Assembly: GCA_949288715.1 (NCBI GenBank)
Contig: CASELH010000003.1
Location: 1-64,000 of the forward strand
Direction of reading: 5' to 3'
DNA: 64,000 bases
Source: an uncultured Bacteroides sp.
Lineage (GTDB): Bacteria > Bacteroidota > Bacteroidia > Bacteroidales > Bacteroidaceae
The notes beneath the pieces are model-generated. The model was not told where the DNA came from, made no database searches, and saw only the letters and a list, made by a program, of their open reading frames with translations. The position numbers and the translations under genes are program-made. Shown here one piece after another: positions 20,646 to 29,760 of this stretch. Within the stretch, counting starts at the first letter, position 1. The number at the start of each line of letters is the position of its first letter.

Positions 20646-21047
20646 TTATTTCTTCTTTGCGGGAGCAGCCTGACCCGGCTTCGGACGCTTAGCGCCGTAC
20701 TTGGAACGTCTCTGCGTACGACCGGCAACACCGGCAGTATCGAGCGTGCCGCGAACAATGTGATAACGTACACCCGGAAGGTCCTTCACACGACCGCCAC
20801 GAACCAACACGATGGAGTGTTCCTGCAAGTTGTGTCCTTCGCCCGGAATGTAAGAGTTCACCTCTTTACCATTGGTCAAACGCACACGAGCTACCTTACG
20901 CATAGCTGAATTCGGTTTCTTCGGGGTGGTAGTGTACACCCTCACGCAAACGCCACGTCTTTGAGGACATGCATCCAAGGCAGGCGACTTACTCTTGTCG
21001 ACCAGCACCTGGCGTCCTTTTCTTACTAATTGCTGAATTGTAGGCAT
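20646..21047 (-). CDS. rpsL: 30S ribosomal protein S12
   Basis: S12, 133 aa, at the decoding centre. It has [20 protein letters not shown], the segment [20 protein letters not shown] and [17 protein letters not shown]. The Lys residues where streptomycin-resistance mutations arise in other bacteria (KKPNS and RVKDLPG) are the wild-type Lys. It is the first gene of the superoperon, with its own promoter upstream. Confidence 0.98.
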   Translation of the reverse strand: MPTIQQLVRKGRQVLVDKSKSPALDACPQRRGVCVRVYTTTPKKPNSAMRKVARVRLTNGKEVNSYIPGEGHNLQEHSIVLVRGGRVKDLPGVRYHIVRGTLDTAGVAGRTQRRSKYGAKRPKPGQAAPAKKK

Positions 21048-21110
21048 TTTAATTGTTTTTAGTTATATATTAATTTGTATTATTTCTAAACCACACAGTT
21101 TTTCGGGCTG

Positions 21111-21140
21111 CAAAGTTACGAATAAGTTTTGAATAATCAA
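21111..21140 (-). promoter_or_regulatory. Promoter of the ribosomal superoperon
   Basis: Read on the minus strand, TAACTTTG (21111-21118) matches the -7 consensus TAnnTTTG, and TTG (21138-21140) lies 19 bp upstream at the -33 position. Transcription would start near 21105, giving a leader of about 58 nt before rpsL at 21047. Confidence 0.75.
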
Positions 21141-21160
21141 TGCACTACAATATTTTTTTT

Positions 21161-21189
21161 GTTTCCCGCCCGGCAGACCGGCGGGAAAC
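21161..21189. repeat. Hairpin between the DUF3467 gene and rpsL
   Basis: GTTTCCCGCC (21161-21170) and GGCGGGAAAC (21180-21189) are perfect 10-bp complements. It lies 55 bp past the DUF3467 stop, so it may end that transcript. However, on the minus strand it is followed by A residues rather than T, so it is not a standard intrinsic terminator. The T-run lies on its other side. Confidence 0.5.
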
Positions 21190-21244
21190 CACATTACAAA
21201 CCGGCTACAAATTCCGGTCTGTTTCCGCAAACATCGCTCCCCAT

Positions 21245-21556
21245 TCAGGCTTCTCCCTTGATGTTGGCAAACGATGAAAAGGTACGTTCCTCCGGAATGC
21301 GGATAGGACCAAATGCCCGCTCATACTTCTCTATATTGTCTTCCAGGGCACGCAGCAGCCGCTTGGCATGCTCGGGGGCAAGCACAATGCGGGACTTTAC
21401 GCCCGCCTTGGGCATGCCCGGCAGCACGCGGACAAAATCGACAATAAACTCTGAACTTGAATGGGCTATAATAGCCAGATTGGCATAAATGCCTTGGGCA
21501 ACGTCTTCTTTCAGCTCAATCTGCAGCTGCCCGCTGTTGTTTTCTTGATTTTCCAT
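21245..21556 (-). CDS. DUF3467 family protein
   Basis: A 103-aa acidic cytoplasmic protein with no signal peptide. The segment LAIIAHSSSEFIVDFVRVLP followed by VLAPEHAKRLLRALEDNIEK is the DUF3467 signature, a small domain widespread in Bacteroidetes and of unknown function. It has its own promoter (-7 at 21576-21583) and is insulated upstream by a perfect bidirectional hairpin. No functional prediction is offered. Confidence 0.85.
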   Translation of the reverse strand: MENQENNSGQLQIELKEDVAQGIYANLAIIAHSSSEFIVDFVRVLPGMPKAGVKSRIVLAPEHAKRLLRALEDNIEKYERAFGPIRIPEERTFSSFANIKGEA

Positions 21557-21575
21557 ACCTGTCGTTTTTACCCCA

Positions 21576-21583
21576 CAAAATTA
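21576..21583 (-). promoter_or_regulatory. -7 element for the DUF3467 gene
   Basis: Read on the minus strand this is TAATTTTG, a match to TAnnTTTG, 20 bp before the ATG at 21556. A TTG at 21600-21602 is only 16 bp upstream, so the -33 is doubtful. The putative terminator stem begins 4 bp upstream. Confidence 0.5.
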
Positions 21584-21586
21584 CGC

Positions 21587-21613
21587 AAAATCGGCGGAAC
21601 AACCGCCGATTTT
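21587..21613. terminator. Bidirectional intrinsic terminator after the DUF3737 gene
   Basis: AAAATCGGCGG (21587-21597), loop AACAA, and CCGCCGATTTT (21603-21613): a perfect 11-bp stem with A-tract and T-tract flanks, so it works as a terminator in both directions. It ends the DUF3737 transcript 45 bp after the stop. Confidence 0.85.
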
Positions 21614-21657
21614 CATAGAAATAAGGTGAACGCACCACAGCGCTTTTATTCAAGCAA

Positions 21658-22509
21658 TCACCGCCGTCCGCGCTCCTCGATGACGCAGTCGGCAGGCGCT
21701 TTGATGTTTTCGTCGAGGGTGACAGAGCCTATGCTGTCGGCCACAATGCGCCCAGACATGGGGTTCTTGATGTTGGTGATGCTGCCCCGTATGTCGGCCT
21801 GAAGGGTGCTGTACTCAAAGGCGCGGTCGCAAGCCGGGTCGAAGGTACAGTTCTCCAGCACCAGGTCGTGAGCATAGCACAGGGGCTGCTCGCCGCTGAT
21901 GTGGCAATTCACCAGGCGCAGGTTGCGCGAGTGCCAGCCCAGGTACTCGCCATTCAGCTCGGAGTCGTAGATGGTGACGTTCTCCACCTCCCAAAAGGCA
22001 TCCTTGGTGGTAATCTTGGCGTTGTGTATCTCCGCGTTCTTCACGTACTGGAACACGTACTTGCTGTCGCTCTCCAGCCCGTCCACATAGATGTCGTTGC
22101 TCAGCATGAAGGGATAGGTGCCGTCGTGCAGCTTCAGGTTCTTCACGCGAATGCGGTTGCAGCGCCAGAACACCTCGTCGGCATCATTCATCTGCACGTT
22201 CTCCAGCTCAATGTCGTTCATCTCGCGAAACATCTTGGGAGCGTCGATTACCGTATCCTTCATCAGCAGGTGGTCGCTGTACCACAAGGCCGAACGCCCG
22301 CCCACGGCAAAGTAGCAGTGGTCGATGGTGAAGCCGTGCACATGCCAGAAGGGGTAGTTGCCCTCGAAGCGGCAGTTGGTGGCCACAATGTTGCTGCACT
22401 CCTTGATGGCCGACTCGCCCTCGCGGATGATGACGTTGTCCAGATGCACGTCGTGCGAGGCAAACAGGGGACGCTCGCCTCCAAATTCCTTGTCTTTAAT
22501 CAGTTGCAT
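21658..22509 (-). CDS. DUF3737 family protein (right-handed beta-helix)
   Basis: A 283-aa protein without signal peptide, made of short repeats of the form xxVxNxxFxG with IxxSxxL, giving a right-handed parallel beta-helix like that of pectate lyases and pentapeptide-like proteins. The N-terminus (MQLIKDKEFGGERPLFASHD) is the DUF3737 hallmark. The function is unknown, and no catalytic residues can be named. The start at 22509 fits the family. An in-frame ATG at 22521 would add four residues. A promoter lies at 22554-22561. Confidence 0.85.
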   Translation of the reverse strand: MQLIKDKEFGGERPLFASHDVHLDNVIIREGESAIKECSNIVATNCRFEGNYPFWHVHGFTIDHCYFAVGGRSALWYSDHLLMKDTVIDAPKMFREMNDIELENVQMNDADEVFWRCNRIRVKNLKLHDGTYPFMLSNDIYVDGLESDSKYVFQYVKNAEIHNAKITTKDAFWEVENVTIYDSELNGEYLGWHSRNLRLVNCHISGEQPLCYAHDLVLENCTFDPACDRAFEYSTLQADIRGSITNIKNPMSGRIVADSIGSVTLDENIKAPADCVIEERGRR

Positions 22510-22553
22510 ATTTCTCTTCACTATATTTCGTTATACAATTCCTTTTGTCACCG

Positions 22554-22561
22554 CAAAGGTA
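22554..22561 (-). promoter_or_regulatory. -7 element for the DUF3737 gene
   Basis: On the minus strand it reads TACCTTTG, an exact TAnnTTTG match, 33-45 bp before the two candidate start codons. No -33 element at the right spacing was found. Confidence 0.55.
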
Positions 22562-22730
22562 CGAAGTTTCCCGCAACGGTGTGTAGACGGATTACGGTTG
22601 TTATGCCCCCTATTACGGTAATCCCGCCTCCCAACACCCCGGCACCCAATGCCAGCAAAAACGATGCCAACTTACAGTGAAGTACTTTTCTTTTACAAAA
22701 CATTCAACTATACCCCCCTATTGCCAGTAC

Positions 22731-22817
22731 CGTACCTCAGTCGTACCCCATTCGTACCTCATTCGGTACTGATTCGGTCTTCTTCCGCCGCTATGGAGCG
22801 AAGCGGGTACGACCGAA
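22731..22817 (+). repeat. 11-bp array with terminal hairpin, copy A
   Basis: Five units start at 22731, 22742, 22753, 22764 and 22775, exactly 11 bp apart, with consensus CGTACC plus five variable bases. The motif GCTATGGA follows at 22790-22797. The last unit provides TTCGGTC (22773-22779), which pairs with GACCGAA (22811-22817). A small CGCT-ATGG-AGCG hairpin (22789-22800) lies in the loop. Related copies lie at 34714-34791, 42942-43020 and 48178-48251. Confidence 0.8.
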
Positions 22818-22936
22818 ATGCTTACAAAGGGGCAATCCGGACAAATGCAAGCCGACCCGCATTCCCCTCCTTTCCGGAAGAGAAAACGGGTCGGCACTTC
22901 ATCTTGACATCCTCAAGTCAAGGGGCAGAGCGGGCG

Positions 22937-24226
22937 TCACTCCACGGCAAAGGGGATGTTGGCAGTGGAGACGAAGCCGGTGCCATCGAGCACGTAAGCG
23001 TAGAGGCGGTAGTAGCCGGGCTGGGCAATGGAGAGGGATACGCGGTCATCATCGGTGGTCTGCACCTGGCCCACGCGGTCGGGCCGCGGCTCGTAGGCTC
23101 CGCCGGTGGCGGTGATGGTAGCCTCCTTCAGCACCTCCCACACGTAGGTCAGCTTGTCGCCCTCACGGTCTGTGGCGACTACCGTGCCCTCAAACGTCCG
23201 TCCGGCCTTGACGCGCGGCTCGAAGGGCGTGCCGTCTATGGCAATGCCCTGCACCACGGGAGCCGTTTGGGCGGGCTCCTGGCGGGTCCACATGCGCTCC
23301 ATGGCCTCTACCATGGGAGTTTTCTCACCCCTTAGCGGCAAGCCTTCCACATCGTCCTCCACAAAAAGGCAGAACCAGGTGGGGGTGCGCTCCTCCTTCT
23401 GCCCCCACAGGAAGACGAAGGAGCCCATGCAGCGGGGGTCGGCGGTAATAGCCTTTGTATAACGTTCTTCGTAAACGATGCGTTTCTCCTCGCTGGTCTG
23501 CTCAATGGGAGCCTTCCAGGCAGTGGTCTTGGTTTCCCACCAGCCCGTAGGGCCCCACTCCGTAATGAGGTACGGGCCGCGGTAGGAAGAGCGGGCCACG
23601 ATGTCCTTCACATCCAGTATGCCGCCATAGCTGTTGATGCCTACAAAGTCGAGGTCGGGGGCATAGCGGGCCACCATCTCCAGCGCCCCCGGATTGTGGG
23701 AGATGACGGTGGAGACGAGGTGTCGGCTGTCTATCTTCTTGATTTCCTGCGCTAGCAGGTTGACAAACTGCCAGGCCGTGGCGGTGTTGGCGCGGTTGTC
23801 CAGCTCAATCTCGTTGCCTATGCCCCAGGCTATGATGCTGGTGTCGTTCTTAAACGTCTGCGCCAGCTGCCTCACCTCGTCCAGCTTGGCCTGGCGGAAG
23901 GCTTCGTCGTGATACTTTGTGGAGTCTTTGGGCAGGCCGATGCCTTGCATCACATACATGTGGTTCTTGCGGGCCAGCTCCAGATCGCGGTTGATGGACT
24001 CCACGTCGCCACCCCAGGTGCGGAAGGCATTGGCCCCGTTGGCCGCCGCCACATCCAGGCGGTTGGTGCCGCCCACACCATTAATATAAATGGGACGTCC
24101 GTCGATGCACACGTGCCATGCATTGCCTTCTTGCCGGACAGTAACTCCGTCGCCCGTCACAGCGCCACCACACGCGGCCAGCATGGCAGAGAGGCCGAGG
24201 GTGATAAACATTCCTTTGAATTTCAT
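22937..24226 (-). CDS. GH-A clan glycoside hydrolase lipoprotein (GH2/GH5-like TIM barrel)
   Basis: A secreted lipoprotein of 429 aa (signal LGLSAMLAACGG). Residues about 28-320 form a TIM barrel of clan GH-A. The likely acid/base is Glu139 in WGIGNEIEL and the likely nucleophile Glu223 in YLITEWGPTGWW. A C-terminal Ig-like domain (about 340-429, with DREGDKLTYVWEV) ends the protein. It lacks the N-terminal sandwich domains of true GH2 enzymes, and its substrate is not evident. It is the last gene of PUL-1, 28 bp after the GH50-like gene, and was probably co-transcribed from susC. Confidence 0.72.
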   Translation of the reverse strand: MKFKGMFITLGLSAMLAACGGAVTGDGVTVRQEGNAWHVCIDGRPIYINGVGGTNRLDVAAANGANAFRTWGGDVESINRDLELARKNHMYVMQGIGLPKDSTKYHDEAFRQAKLDEVRQLAQTFKNDTSIIAWGIGNEIELDNRANTATAWQFVNLLAQEIKKIDSRHLVSTVISHNPGALEMVARYAPDLDFVGINSYGGILDVKDIVARSSYRGPYLITEWGPTGWWETKTTAWKAPIEQTSEEKRIVYEERYTKAITADPRCMGSFVFLWGQKEERTPTWFCLFVEDDVEGLPLRGEKTPMVEAMERMWTRQEPAQTAPVVQGIAIDGTPFEPRVKAGRTFEGTVVATDREGDKLTYVWEVLKEATITATGGAYEPRPDRVGQVQTTDDDRVSLSIAQPGYYRLYAYVLDGTGFVSTANIPFAVE

Positions 24227-24254
24227 TGTATAGTACTTTAGTTTATATTGGTTG

Positions 24255-26201
24255 TTATTCGTTCCATAAATCCGGAATCAACTCATGCCCGCGGGGATTC
24301 ACCGGTTGCTCGTTATATGGGGGCAGCGTGCCCTTATGTACCTCGTACAGACGTTTAGCGGTTTCCATCATGGCCTCTACCTGTTCCTTGTAAGGCCTGT
24401 CGGTCACGTCAATCAGTCCGCAGTTGTAGTTCTCGCCGTCCCGACGTCCCGTTAGGTCTTGGTCGCACCACTGGAAGTAACCCGTACCTATCAATCCGGG
24501 GTGGGCATACGCATTCTCCGTATAATAGCGGTAAGCCACTCCTCTTTGCTCCTGCGACTCCACTTGCCACAACGACTGTGCCATGCCGCGATCCACCGTG
24601 CCGAAATGGTATTCACCGATAATCATGGGCAGGCCGGTCAGCTGGTTGGCGCGGTCCATCATCTCAGGGCTGGGGTGCAAGTCATAGCAATTGAAGCTGA
24701 ACACGTCGAACGCCTCGCCGCAAGCCTTCAAGATGCGCTCGTCCAGCTTCATGATATTGCCGAAGCGGATGCCCAGGTTCAGATGGTCGGGGTCGTGCTT
24801 CTTCAGCGCCTTGTTCGTAGCCATCAAGAAGTTCCGGAACGTTTCTATGACAAACGATTTACGGGTTGCTTCCGTATCGCCGTTCTTTTCCAAATACGCT
24901 TGCAAAGCCCTCTTGATGGGGCGGTCCTCACCTTGCAAAATAATTTCGCAAAGACGGGCTTCCTCATCTAACCATGCAGGTTCATTGCCTATAAAATAGC
25001 CTATCAGCCAAGGATTGCCCTTGAACGGAGCCACAAACTTTGCCAAGTTCTCATCTATCATCTGCTCAAAAGACGGGTCATAGATATCGCAAAGTCCCAT
25101 CAGGTCATGCGAGATGCCTACGCCGGAAAGCGGCACCAAAAATGCCTTTTTATTCATCAGCATCAGGTCGCGGCTCGACCAATTGGCTATGGTGTTCAAT
25201 CCCCATTTATCCATACGTTTGAAAACCATTTCGGATGCCTTTGCCTTGAAGTTGTCCCCATAACGCCTGTACAGGTTCCACATGCCGTATGAATAGTTCA
25301 CGTTGCCCTGACGGTCCACACAGCCCATCTTCTTCATCACTTCGGCAGGCGGCAATTCCTTATACATGGAGGGGCGTTTTTCGTAGGCACGTACCTGCAA
25401 CCCGTTGCCCAGCTCCACGCAATCCACTCCCACGGAGAGGAACAAGTAGCCCTCCGGGTCAACAAACCACCAGCGTCCGTCAATTTTCTCCGTGCGGAAG
25501 AAGCCGGTTGCTTTCACCCGTTGCTGCTTATAACCGCCGAACTTGGAATAATTGTATGCTGCCGTCGACACAGGTTCTGCGTCTTCGGTTTTCCAAGCCT
25601 GCTGCAATTCTTCCAAAGAATGTACTTTCTCCGGCCATTCCACCAAATTAGACTGGCCGAATTCATCCACAGCAGGCTGTTCGCCCATATAAACATCCCC
25701 GGGGTCGTCCACGGACAACGATACCGAACGCAATTCAAAAGTAGGAGTCCCAATCGGCTTACGCATCCTTATCCCAATAGAGTCTACCCGGTGCAAGGGT
25801 CCCCGTTTGCCGCCCAAATTAATCCAACCGGTATAACGGGCATGGTTGTTAGTGGCAGCCAAATCGACTGCCGGGTCAGGCAGCTCCGTGAAGTATTTCA
25901 ATGGAATGGCCAATTTATTCCAGGCATTGGGAACGTACGACATAATGCGAAGTTCATTGTAACCAGAAGCCGTAGTAAATCCCAACTGGAAACGCTGAGC
26001 CGTACTGATTTTGAACTCAACTACCACATAATTGTAGCCATCCCAATCTGCAGGGAGTTCAGGACTGATATCTTTCAAAGCAAATTTTTGTCCGGAGACC
26101 TCTTTTGTGTTGTCAAATTGGATTTTGAACTGTTCCGGCATCTGCGAGCAACCACATAAAAAGCCCACAGCCATCAATGCACTACCAATAAGTTTCTTCA
26201 T
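24255..26201 (-). CDS. GH50/agarase-like glycosidase lipoprotein
   Basis: Outer-surface or periplasmic lipoprotein, 648 aa (MKKLIGSALMAVGFLCGCSQ). An N-terminal beta-sandwich carbohydrate-binding-like domain (about 25-170) precedes a TIM barrel from about 232 (FFRTEKIDGRWWFVDPEGY). Probable catalytic residues are Glu407 in GYFIGNEPAW and Glu530 in MIIGEYHFGTVDRG. The last motif and the W-FVDPEG motif are those I associate with GH50 beta-agarases. Family assignment is by motif memory only, so the substrate may not be agarose. The start at 26201 is chosen for the signal peptide; upstream in-frame Met codons give no signal. It belongs to PUL-1. Confidence 0.68.
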   Translation of the reverse strand: MKKLIGSALMAVGFLCGCSQMPEQFKIQFDNTKEVSGQKFALKDISPELPADWDGYNYVVVEFKISTAQRFQLGFTTASGYNELRIMSYVPNAWNKLAIPLKYFTELPDPAVDLAATNNHARYTGWINLGGKRGPLHRVDSIGIRMRKPIGTPTFELRSVSLSVDDPGDVYMGEQPAVDEFGQSNLVEWPEKVHSLEELQQAWKTEDAEPVSTAAYNYSKFGGYKQQRVKATGFFRTEKIDGRWWFVDPEGYLFLSVGVDCVELGNGLQVRAYEKRPSMYKELPPAEVMKKMGCVDRQGNVNYSYGMWNLYRRYGDNFKAKASEMVFKRMDKWGLNTIANWSSRDLMLMNKKAFLVPLSGVGISHDLMGLCDIYDPSFEQMIDENLAKFVAPFKGNPWLIGYFIGNEPAWLDEEARLCEIILQGEDRPIKRALQAYLEKNGDTEATRKSFVIETFRNFLMATNKALKKHDPDHLNLGIRFGNIMKLDERILKACGEAFDVFSFNCYDLHPSPEMMDRANQLTGLPMIIGEYHFGTVDRGMAQSLWQVESQEQRGVAYRYYTENAYAHPGLIGTGYFQWCDQDLTGRRDGENYNCGLIDVTDRPYKEQVEAMMETAKRLYEVHKGTLPPYNEQPVNPRGHELIPDLWNE

Positions 26202-26242
26202 ATATAAATTGCAATAAATATAGTGATAAAATAAGAAGCCCA

Positions 26243-26275
26243 AAGGAAGGGTAGTCATGTATGCCATCCTTCCTT
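26243..26275. repeat. Intercistronic hairpin in PUL-1
   Basis: AAGGAAGG (26243-26250) and CCTTCCTT (26268-26275) form an 8-bp perfect stem in the 88-bp gap between the DUF5107/TPR gene and the GH50-like gene. No T-run follows on the minus strand, so it may stabilise or process the mRNA rather than terminate it. Confidence 0.5.
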
Positions 26276-26289
26276 CAAGCTCCGTTTGA

Positions 26290-29200
26290 TTAATCAATAA
26301 ACTCCAGATGCACCTTGCTCCATACGTTGGCAGGATTCAGTTTCAAAGCCTCCCGGTATTTTTGTTTGGCTACTTCCTTGTTGCCCAATCCTTCGTTGGC
26401 CAGACCTTCGTAGTACAAGTTTTCAGACTTCCGCGCATCAAGATCGCTGCCACCGCCGAATTGGCTGAAGAAAGCAGTCGATTCCTTTCCTAAGTTGGCA
26501 AGAATACCTTCCAGTAACGCTTTGGCATCCGTATCCTTACCTAATTCCTTCAAAGCCATCGCCCGGTAATAAACAGCTTCCATATCCCGGTCGGCATTGA
26601 CTTCTACAGCTTGGTTAAACATCTCCTTTGCCCTGGTTTCATCACCTTGAAGTTGGGCTACCACGCCTGCCGTGTAATAGATCTTTGCGTAAACCGAACG
26701 TCCGTAAAGGCCTATCGGGTAAGCCAACGCCTTTTCCAAGTTGCGGTTGGCTGCTTCATACTTACCTTTCTTCACCTGTTGCATGGCCAGCACCAAGTAA
26801 CTGTTCAGGTAGTTGTCCTGCTGCTCTCGGGCACCTTCCGACTCTATGATGAAATTGTTGTCCATGATATCGATGGCATCTTCATAGTGTCCGGCTTCCA
26901 TGGCACGGGTAGCCAGACGCAGTACTGTTTCAGGACGCTGCTTCACTACGCGCTCGTTCTTCTTCAGCAACTGGTATTTCTTCTCCGGGCTGAGTTTATT
27001 CGCATCGTTCAGCTCATCCAGCTCGAACAGCAGGCGGGCATCCTGGCTGTTGCATTCAACCGCCTTGTTCATGTATTCCAAAGCCTTCGCCTTATCGCCT
27101 TCTTCGTCGTAAGCCAGTGCCAGGTTGCGCCACGTAATGTAGAAAGTATCATCAAGTGCCAACGACTTTTCCCACAAGGCAACCGCCTTCCTATGCTGAT
27201 ACTCAAAATACAGATTACCCAAATAATAGGGAGCTTTGGCATCCGAAGGATTCATTGCCATAGCTGCTTCCAAGATGTCTACATCCTCCCAACGGAACGG
27301 ATAACAATAGTCGGAAGGCATGCCAGATGCCTGCTTGTAGTAAGCCAATGCTTCATCTTTGTTACCTTGCTTTTCCGCATAATAGCCCAAGGCATAGTAC
27401 AACATGGGATAAGTATTTCCCTTGTCCGCCAGCCGTTTCAAAATATTCGATGCTTCCTCATAATCTGCCACTTGTGCATACTCGAAGGATAATTCCAAGT
27501 ATATTTGCACATTGTTTATCATCCAAGCGTTCAACTTGTCGAGTACATTCTGTTCACGACTCATCACATACAGTTCGTTCTGGGCCATCAAATCGATTTT
27601 GCAGGTGTCCAAAGCCTGTGCCAGCAACGATTTTGCCTCGTCAGTCTTTCCCAGCTTGCGCAATGCGTAGGCCTTGAGATCCGTAGCGCGCATGTTGTCA
27701 GTGTTGGTGGAAAGAGACAAATCCAAGTGGTTCAAGGCTGTCACATAATCCTGCTTCACGCAGTCCATGGATGCCAGCTGGAAGTAAGAGGCCGTATGCC
27801 AGGCATACGACCAGGATGCCCGGTAGAAGCAGTCGTAAGCTTCTTTGTACATGCCTTTCTCACGCAATACGATGCCTAAATAATACAAAGCCTCGCCATC
27901 TTTGGGGCGCGTGTAGTTGGATGTAATGCGTTTTACTGCCGTGCGCAAGTATTTCTCTGCACTGTCCCAATCGTAACGCTTGATGCTGCGGATACCCAAC
28001 TGGGTGTTGACATCGTAATTCTCCGGGTCACGTTTCAATGCTTCCTCGTAGTAGGGCATCGGGTCTACGTTTGCATTGTAAAATTGGTCCAAACGGAGTC
28101 CTGCCAAGTACAGTTCCTCTACAGACTTCATTTCCTCCGGCTTGACAAACGGTTTCAAGGGTTCGGGACGTTCGGCGTCCTTCACCACATGGTCGGCGGG
28201 AATATATTCCAAAAGCACCCTGCCGGTTGCGTCCACCAAGCGTAGGGTCAGGTCGTTTTCACCCACACCCGAGGGAAGCATACATTCCACTTTCTGGGGA
28301 GAGGCAGGACTGATATCCATCTTTTTGCGCACAATTTCTTTCCCGCCGGCAAGCACCACGGCTTCAGCTCCCGCATACAGGGAGGTTGAATTCAGGCGAT
28401 AGTCCAGCCGGTTGCCTTCGATGAAGTAATTCAAAGCACCGTGACGATTGGCATATTTCAACCCGCCCAACTCACGGATGGGAAACCACACCATCTTGCC
28501 GATTTTCGTTTCGTAAGGCTGCAGCCAACTGTAGTCGGGTTGGTTGTCCGTGTAGAAGCCGGCCATCAGTTCAATGTAACGTCCGTCATTATCTGTCAGT
28601 CCCTCGTTTGTTTTCAGGCCGTTAGCATTGTTGCCGTCCGCCCAATACTTCATGCCCGGGCTGACATAATGGTTGCCTATCCATGCCGTACCGGCCTCCT
28701 TGTTGTGGTCGTACCCGCAGAAGTAATCTTCCTGGGGATCCCACGAGAAGAAAGAGGAAGGAACACGGGTATTCTTCCACCAGCTGATGTCCATGCCGGT
28801 AAAATCATAACCATTGAACCAACTGTCCGCAATGGGCCAGGAAGTCATCTGGTTCTTCCCATGGTAAGTAACATATTTCACCGAAGGAGGAAAAATGACC
28901 TGATAGGCCGAATCGCAATGCACCGCCGGATTGGCCCAGAAAAGAAAAGAGTTGGCGATTGCTGTCCGGTTACGCGGATGGATAGTCATCTCCAAGATAG
29001 AGGAACCCGGGAACACGGTATAGCCCACGACAACCTCCATGCGGTGCAGCCTGTCCCAACTGCGAATCCACACCGTCTTGCTGCCATCTTCATTCTCCTC
29101 TATCTCATAGCCCATATTCTCCACCGTGTTGGGGCCATGATGATGGGGAAAGCCCCATGCCAGGCTACCGGAAATCCAGTTGCCCTGCATTCCTATAAGC

Positions 29201-29568
29201 GAAGGCTTTACTACGTGGTTGTGATAAAGGTAATTGTAATTATTCGTTTTGTCATCCGCATAATACACTCGCCCGCCCAGCTCAGTACTGATGGCCAAAT
29301 CGATGTACTCGTTCTCCATATGAATCATAGGATGAGACACATCCCGCTTGTCCCGCGTCAAACCATCGTCAAACGGGTAGGGATAAATGCGGCGTTGCAC
29401 GCCTTGATGCGACCGGCCCTCGTAAAAACGGGGCATCACGTTGGGAACCTCCTGCCGGTAGGATGGAACGGTGTACTCTTTCTCCTCCAGCTTCACTTCG
29501 TCTGACGTTTGCGCACACAAAGGCAAGGCGCAAACAACGGACAAACACATTAAAGCAAATTTGTTCAT
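26290..29568 (-). CDS. DUF5107 and tetratricopeptide-repeat protein of PUL-1
   Basis: A 1092-aa exported protein (signal MNKFALMCLSVVCALPLCAQ). The N-terminal part (about 50-400) is the DUF5107 domain, an aromatic-rich beta-sandwich related to mutarotase-like folds, with LAWGFPHHHGPNTVENMGYE and GGRVYYADDKTNNYNYL. From about 480 to the end are many TPR helix pairs (for example DAKAPYYLGNLYFEYQHRK and ARLLFELDELNDANKL). The family occurs in glycan loci, and a carbohydrate-binding or glycosidase role with a TPR scaffold is an inference. It lies between SusD (311-bp gap) and the GH50-like gene. Confidence 0.8.
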   Translation of the reverse strand: MNKFALMCLSVVCALPLCAQTSDEVKLEEKEYTVPSYRQEVPNVMPRFYEGRSHQGVQRRIYPYPFDDGLTRDKRDVSHPMIHMENEYIDLAISTELGGRVYYADDKTNNYNYLYHNHVVKPSLIGMQGNWISGSLAWGFPHHHGPNTVENMGYEIEENEDGSKTVWIRSWDRLHRMEVVVGYTVFPGSSILEMTIHPRNRTAIANSFLFWANPAVHCDSAYQVIFPPSVKYVTYHGKNQMTSWPIADSWFNGYDFTGMDISWWKNTRVPSSFFSWDPQEDYFCGYDHNKEAGTAWIGNHYVSPGMKYWADGNNANGLKTNEGLTDNDGRYIELMAGFYTDNQPDYSWLQPYETKIGKMVWFPIRELGGLKYANRHGALNYFIEGNRLDYRLNSTSLYAGAEAVVLAGGKEIVRKKMDISPASPQKVECMLPSGVGENDLTLRLVDATGRVLLEYIPADHVVKDAERPEPLKPFVKPEEMKSVEELYLAGLRLDQFYNANVDPMPYYEEALKRDPENYDVNTQLGIRSIKRYDWDSAEKYLRTAVKRITSNYTRPKDGEALYYLGIVLREKGMYKEAYDCFYRASWSYAWHTASYFQLASMDCVKQDYVTALNHLDLSLSTNTDNMRATDLKAYALRKLGKTDEAKSLLAQALDTCKIDLMAQNELYVMSREQNVLDKLNAWMINNVQIYLELSFEYAQVADYEEASNILKRLADKGNTYPMLYYALGYYAEKQGNKDEALAYYKQASGMPSDYCYPFRWEDVDILEAAMAMNPSDAKAPYYLGNLYFEYQHRKAVALWEKSLALDDTFYITWRNLALAYDEEGDKAKALEYMNKAVECNSQDARLLFELDELNDANKLSPEKKYQLLKKNERVVKQRPETVLRLATRAMEAGHYEDAIDIMDNNFIIESEGAREQQDNYLNSYLVLAMQQVKKGKYEAANRNLEKALAYPIGLYGRSVYAKIYYTAGVVAQLQGDETRAKEMFNQAVEVNADRDMEAVYYRAMALKELGKDTDAKALLEGILANLGKESTAFFSQFGGGSDLDARKSENLYYEGLANEGLGNKEVAKQKYREALKLNPANVWSKVHLEFID

Positions 29569-29752
29569 GGCATATTAATTAAAAAAATGAGAATAGAAAT
29601 AACTTCCTTTCTATTATACACCACGTCCACGCAGGCCAAGTCCGACCTTAAACACATTACAAATGTAACACATTCATGGACATGACTAATAAATGTTCAA
29701 ATTAAAAAAACATAAATAGGCAGACAAGTCCTGTGGTATTAAGAACCTATTC

Positions 29753-29760
29753 TAATTTTG
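29753..29760 (+). promoter_or_regulatory. Possible antisense promoter 3' of susD
   Basis: TAATTTTG matches TAnnTTTG on the plus strand, opposite to all PUL-1 genes. A transcript from here would run into the 3' end of susD as antisense RNA, starting with the tiny frame MKKITRMAANPCF. An 8-base match can arise by chance, so this is only a candidate. Confidence 0.25.

Larger units (their letters stand above)
22522..22936. other. Intergenic region with repeat element copy A
   Basis: A 415-bp stretch without a supportable gene. It holds the DUF3737 promoter (22554-22561) and one copy of the 11-bp array/hairpin element (22731-22817). No clear terminator for the glycosidase gene ending at 22937 was seen. 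Confidence 0.7.

Noticed and set aside
22731-22817. CRISPR array at the 11-bp repeats
   Set aside because: Units are far shorter than CRISPR repeats, there are no unique spacers of 28-40 bp, and no cas gene is nearby.
26202-26297. N-terminal extension of the GH50-like protein to 26297
   Set aside because: It adds 32 residues before a clear lipoprotein signal peptide (start 26201) and overlaps the upstream DUF5107/TPR gene's stop region.
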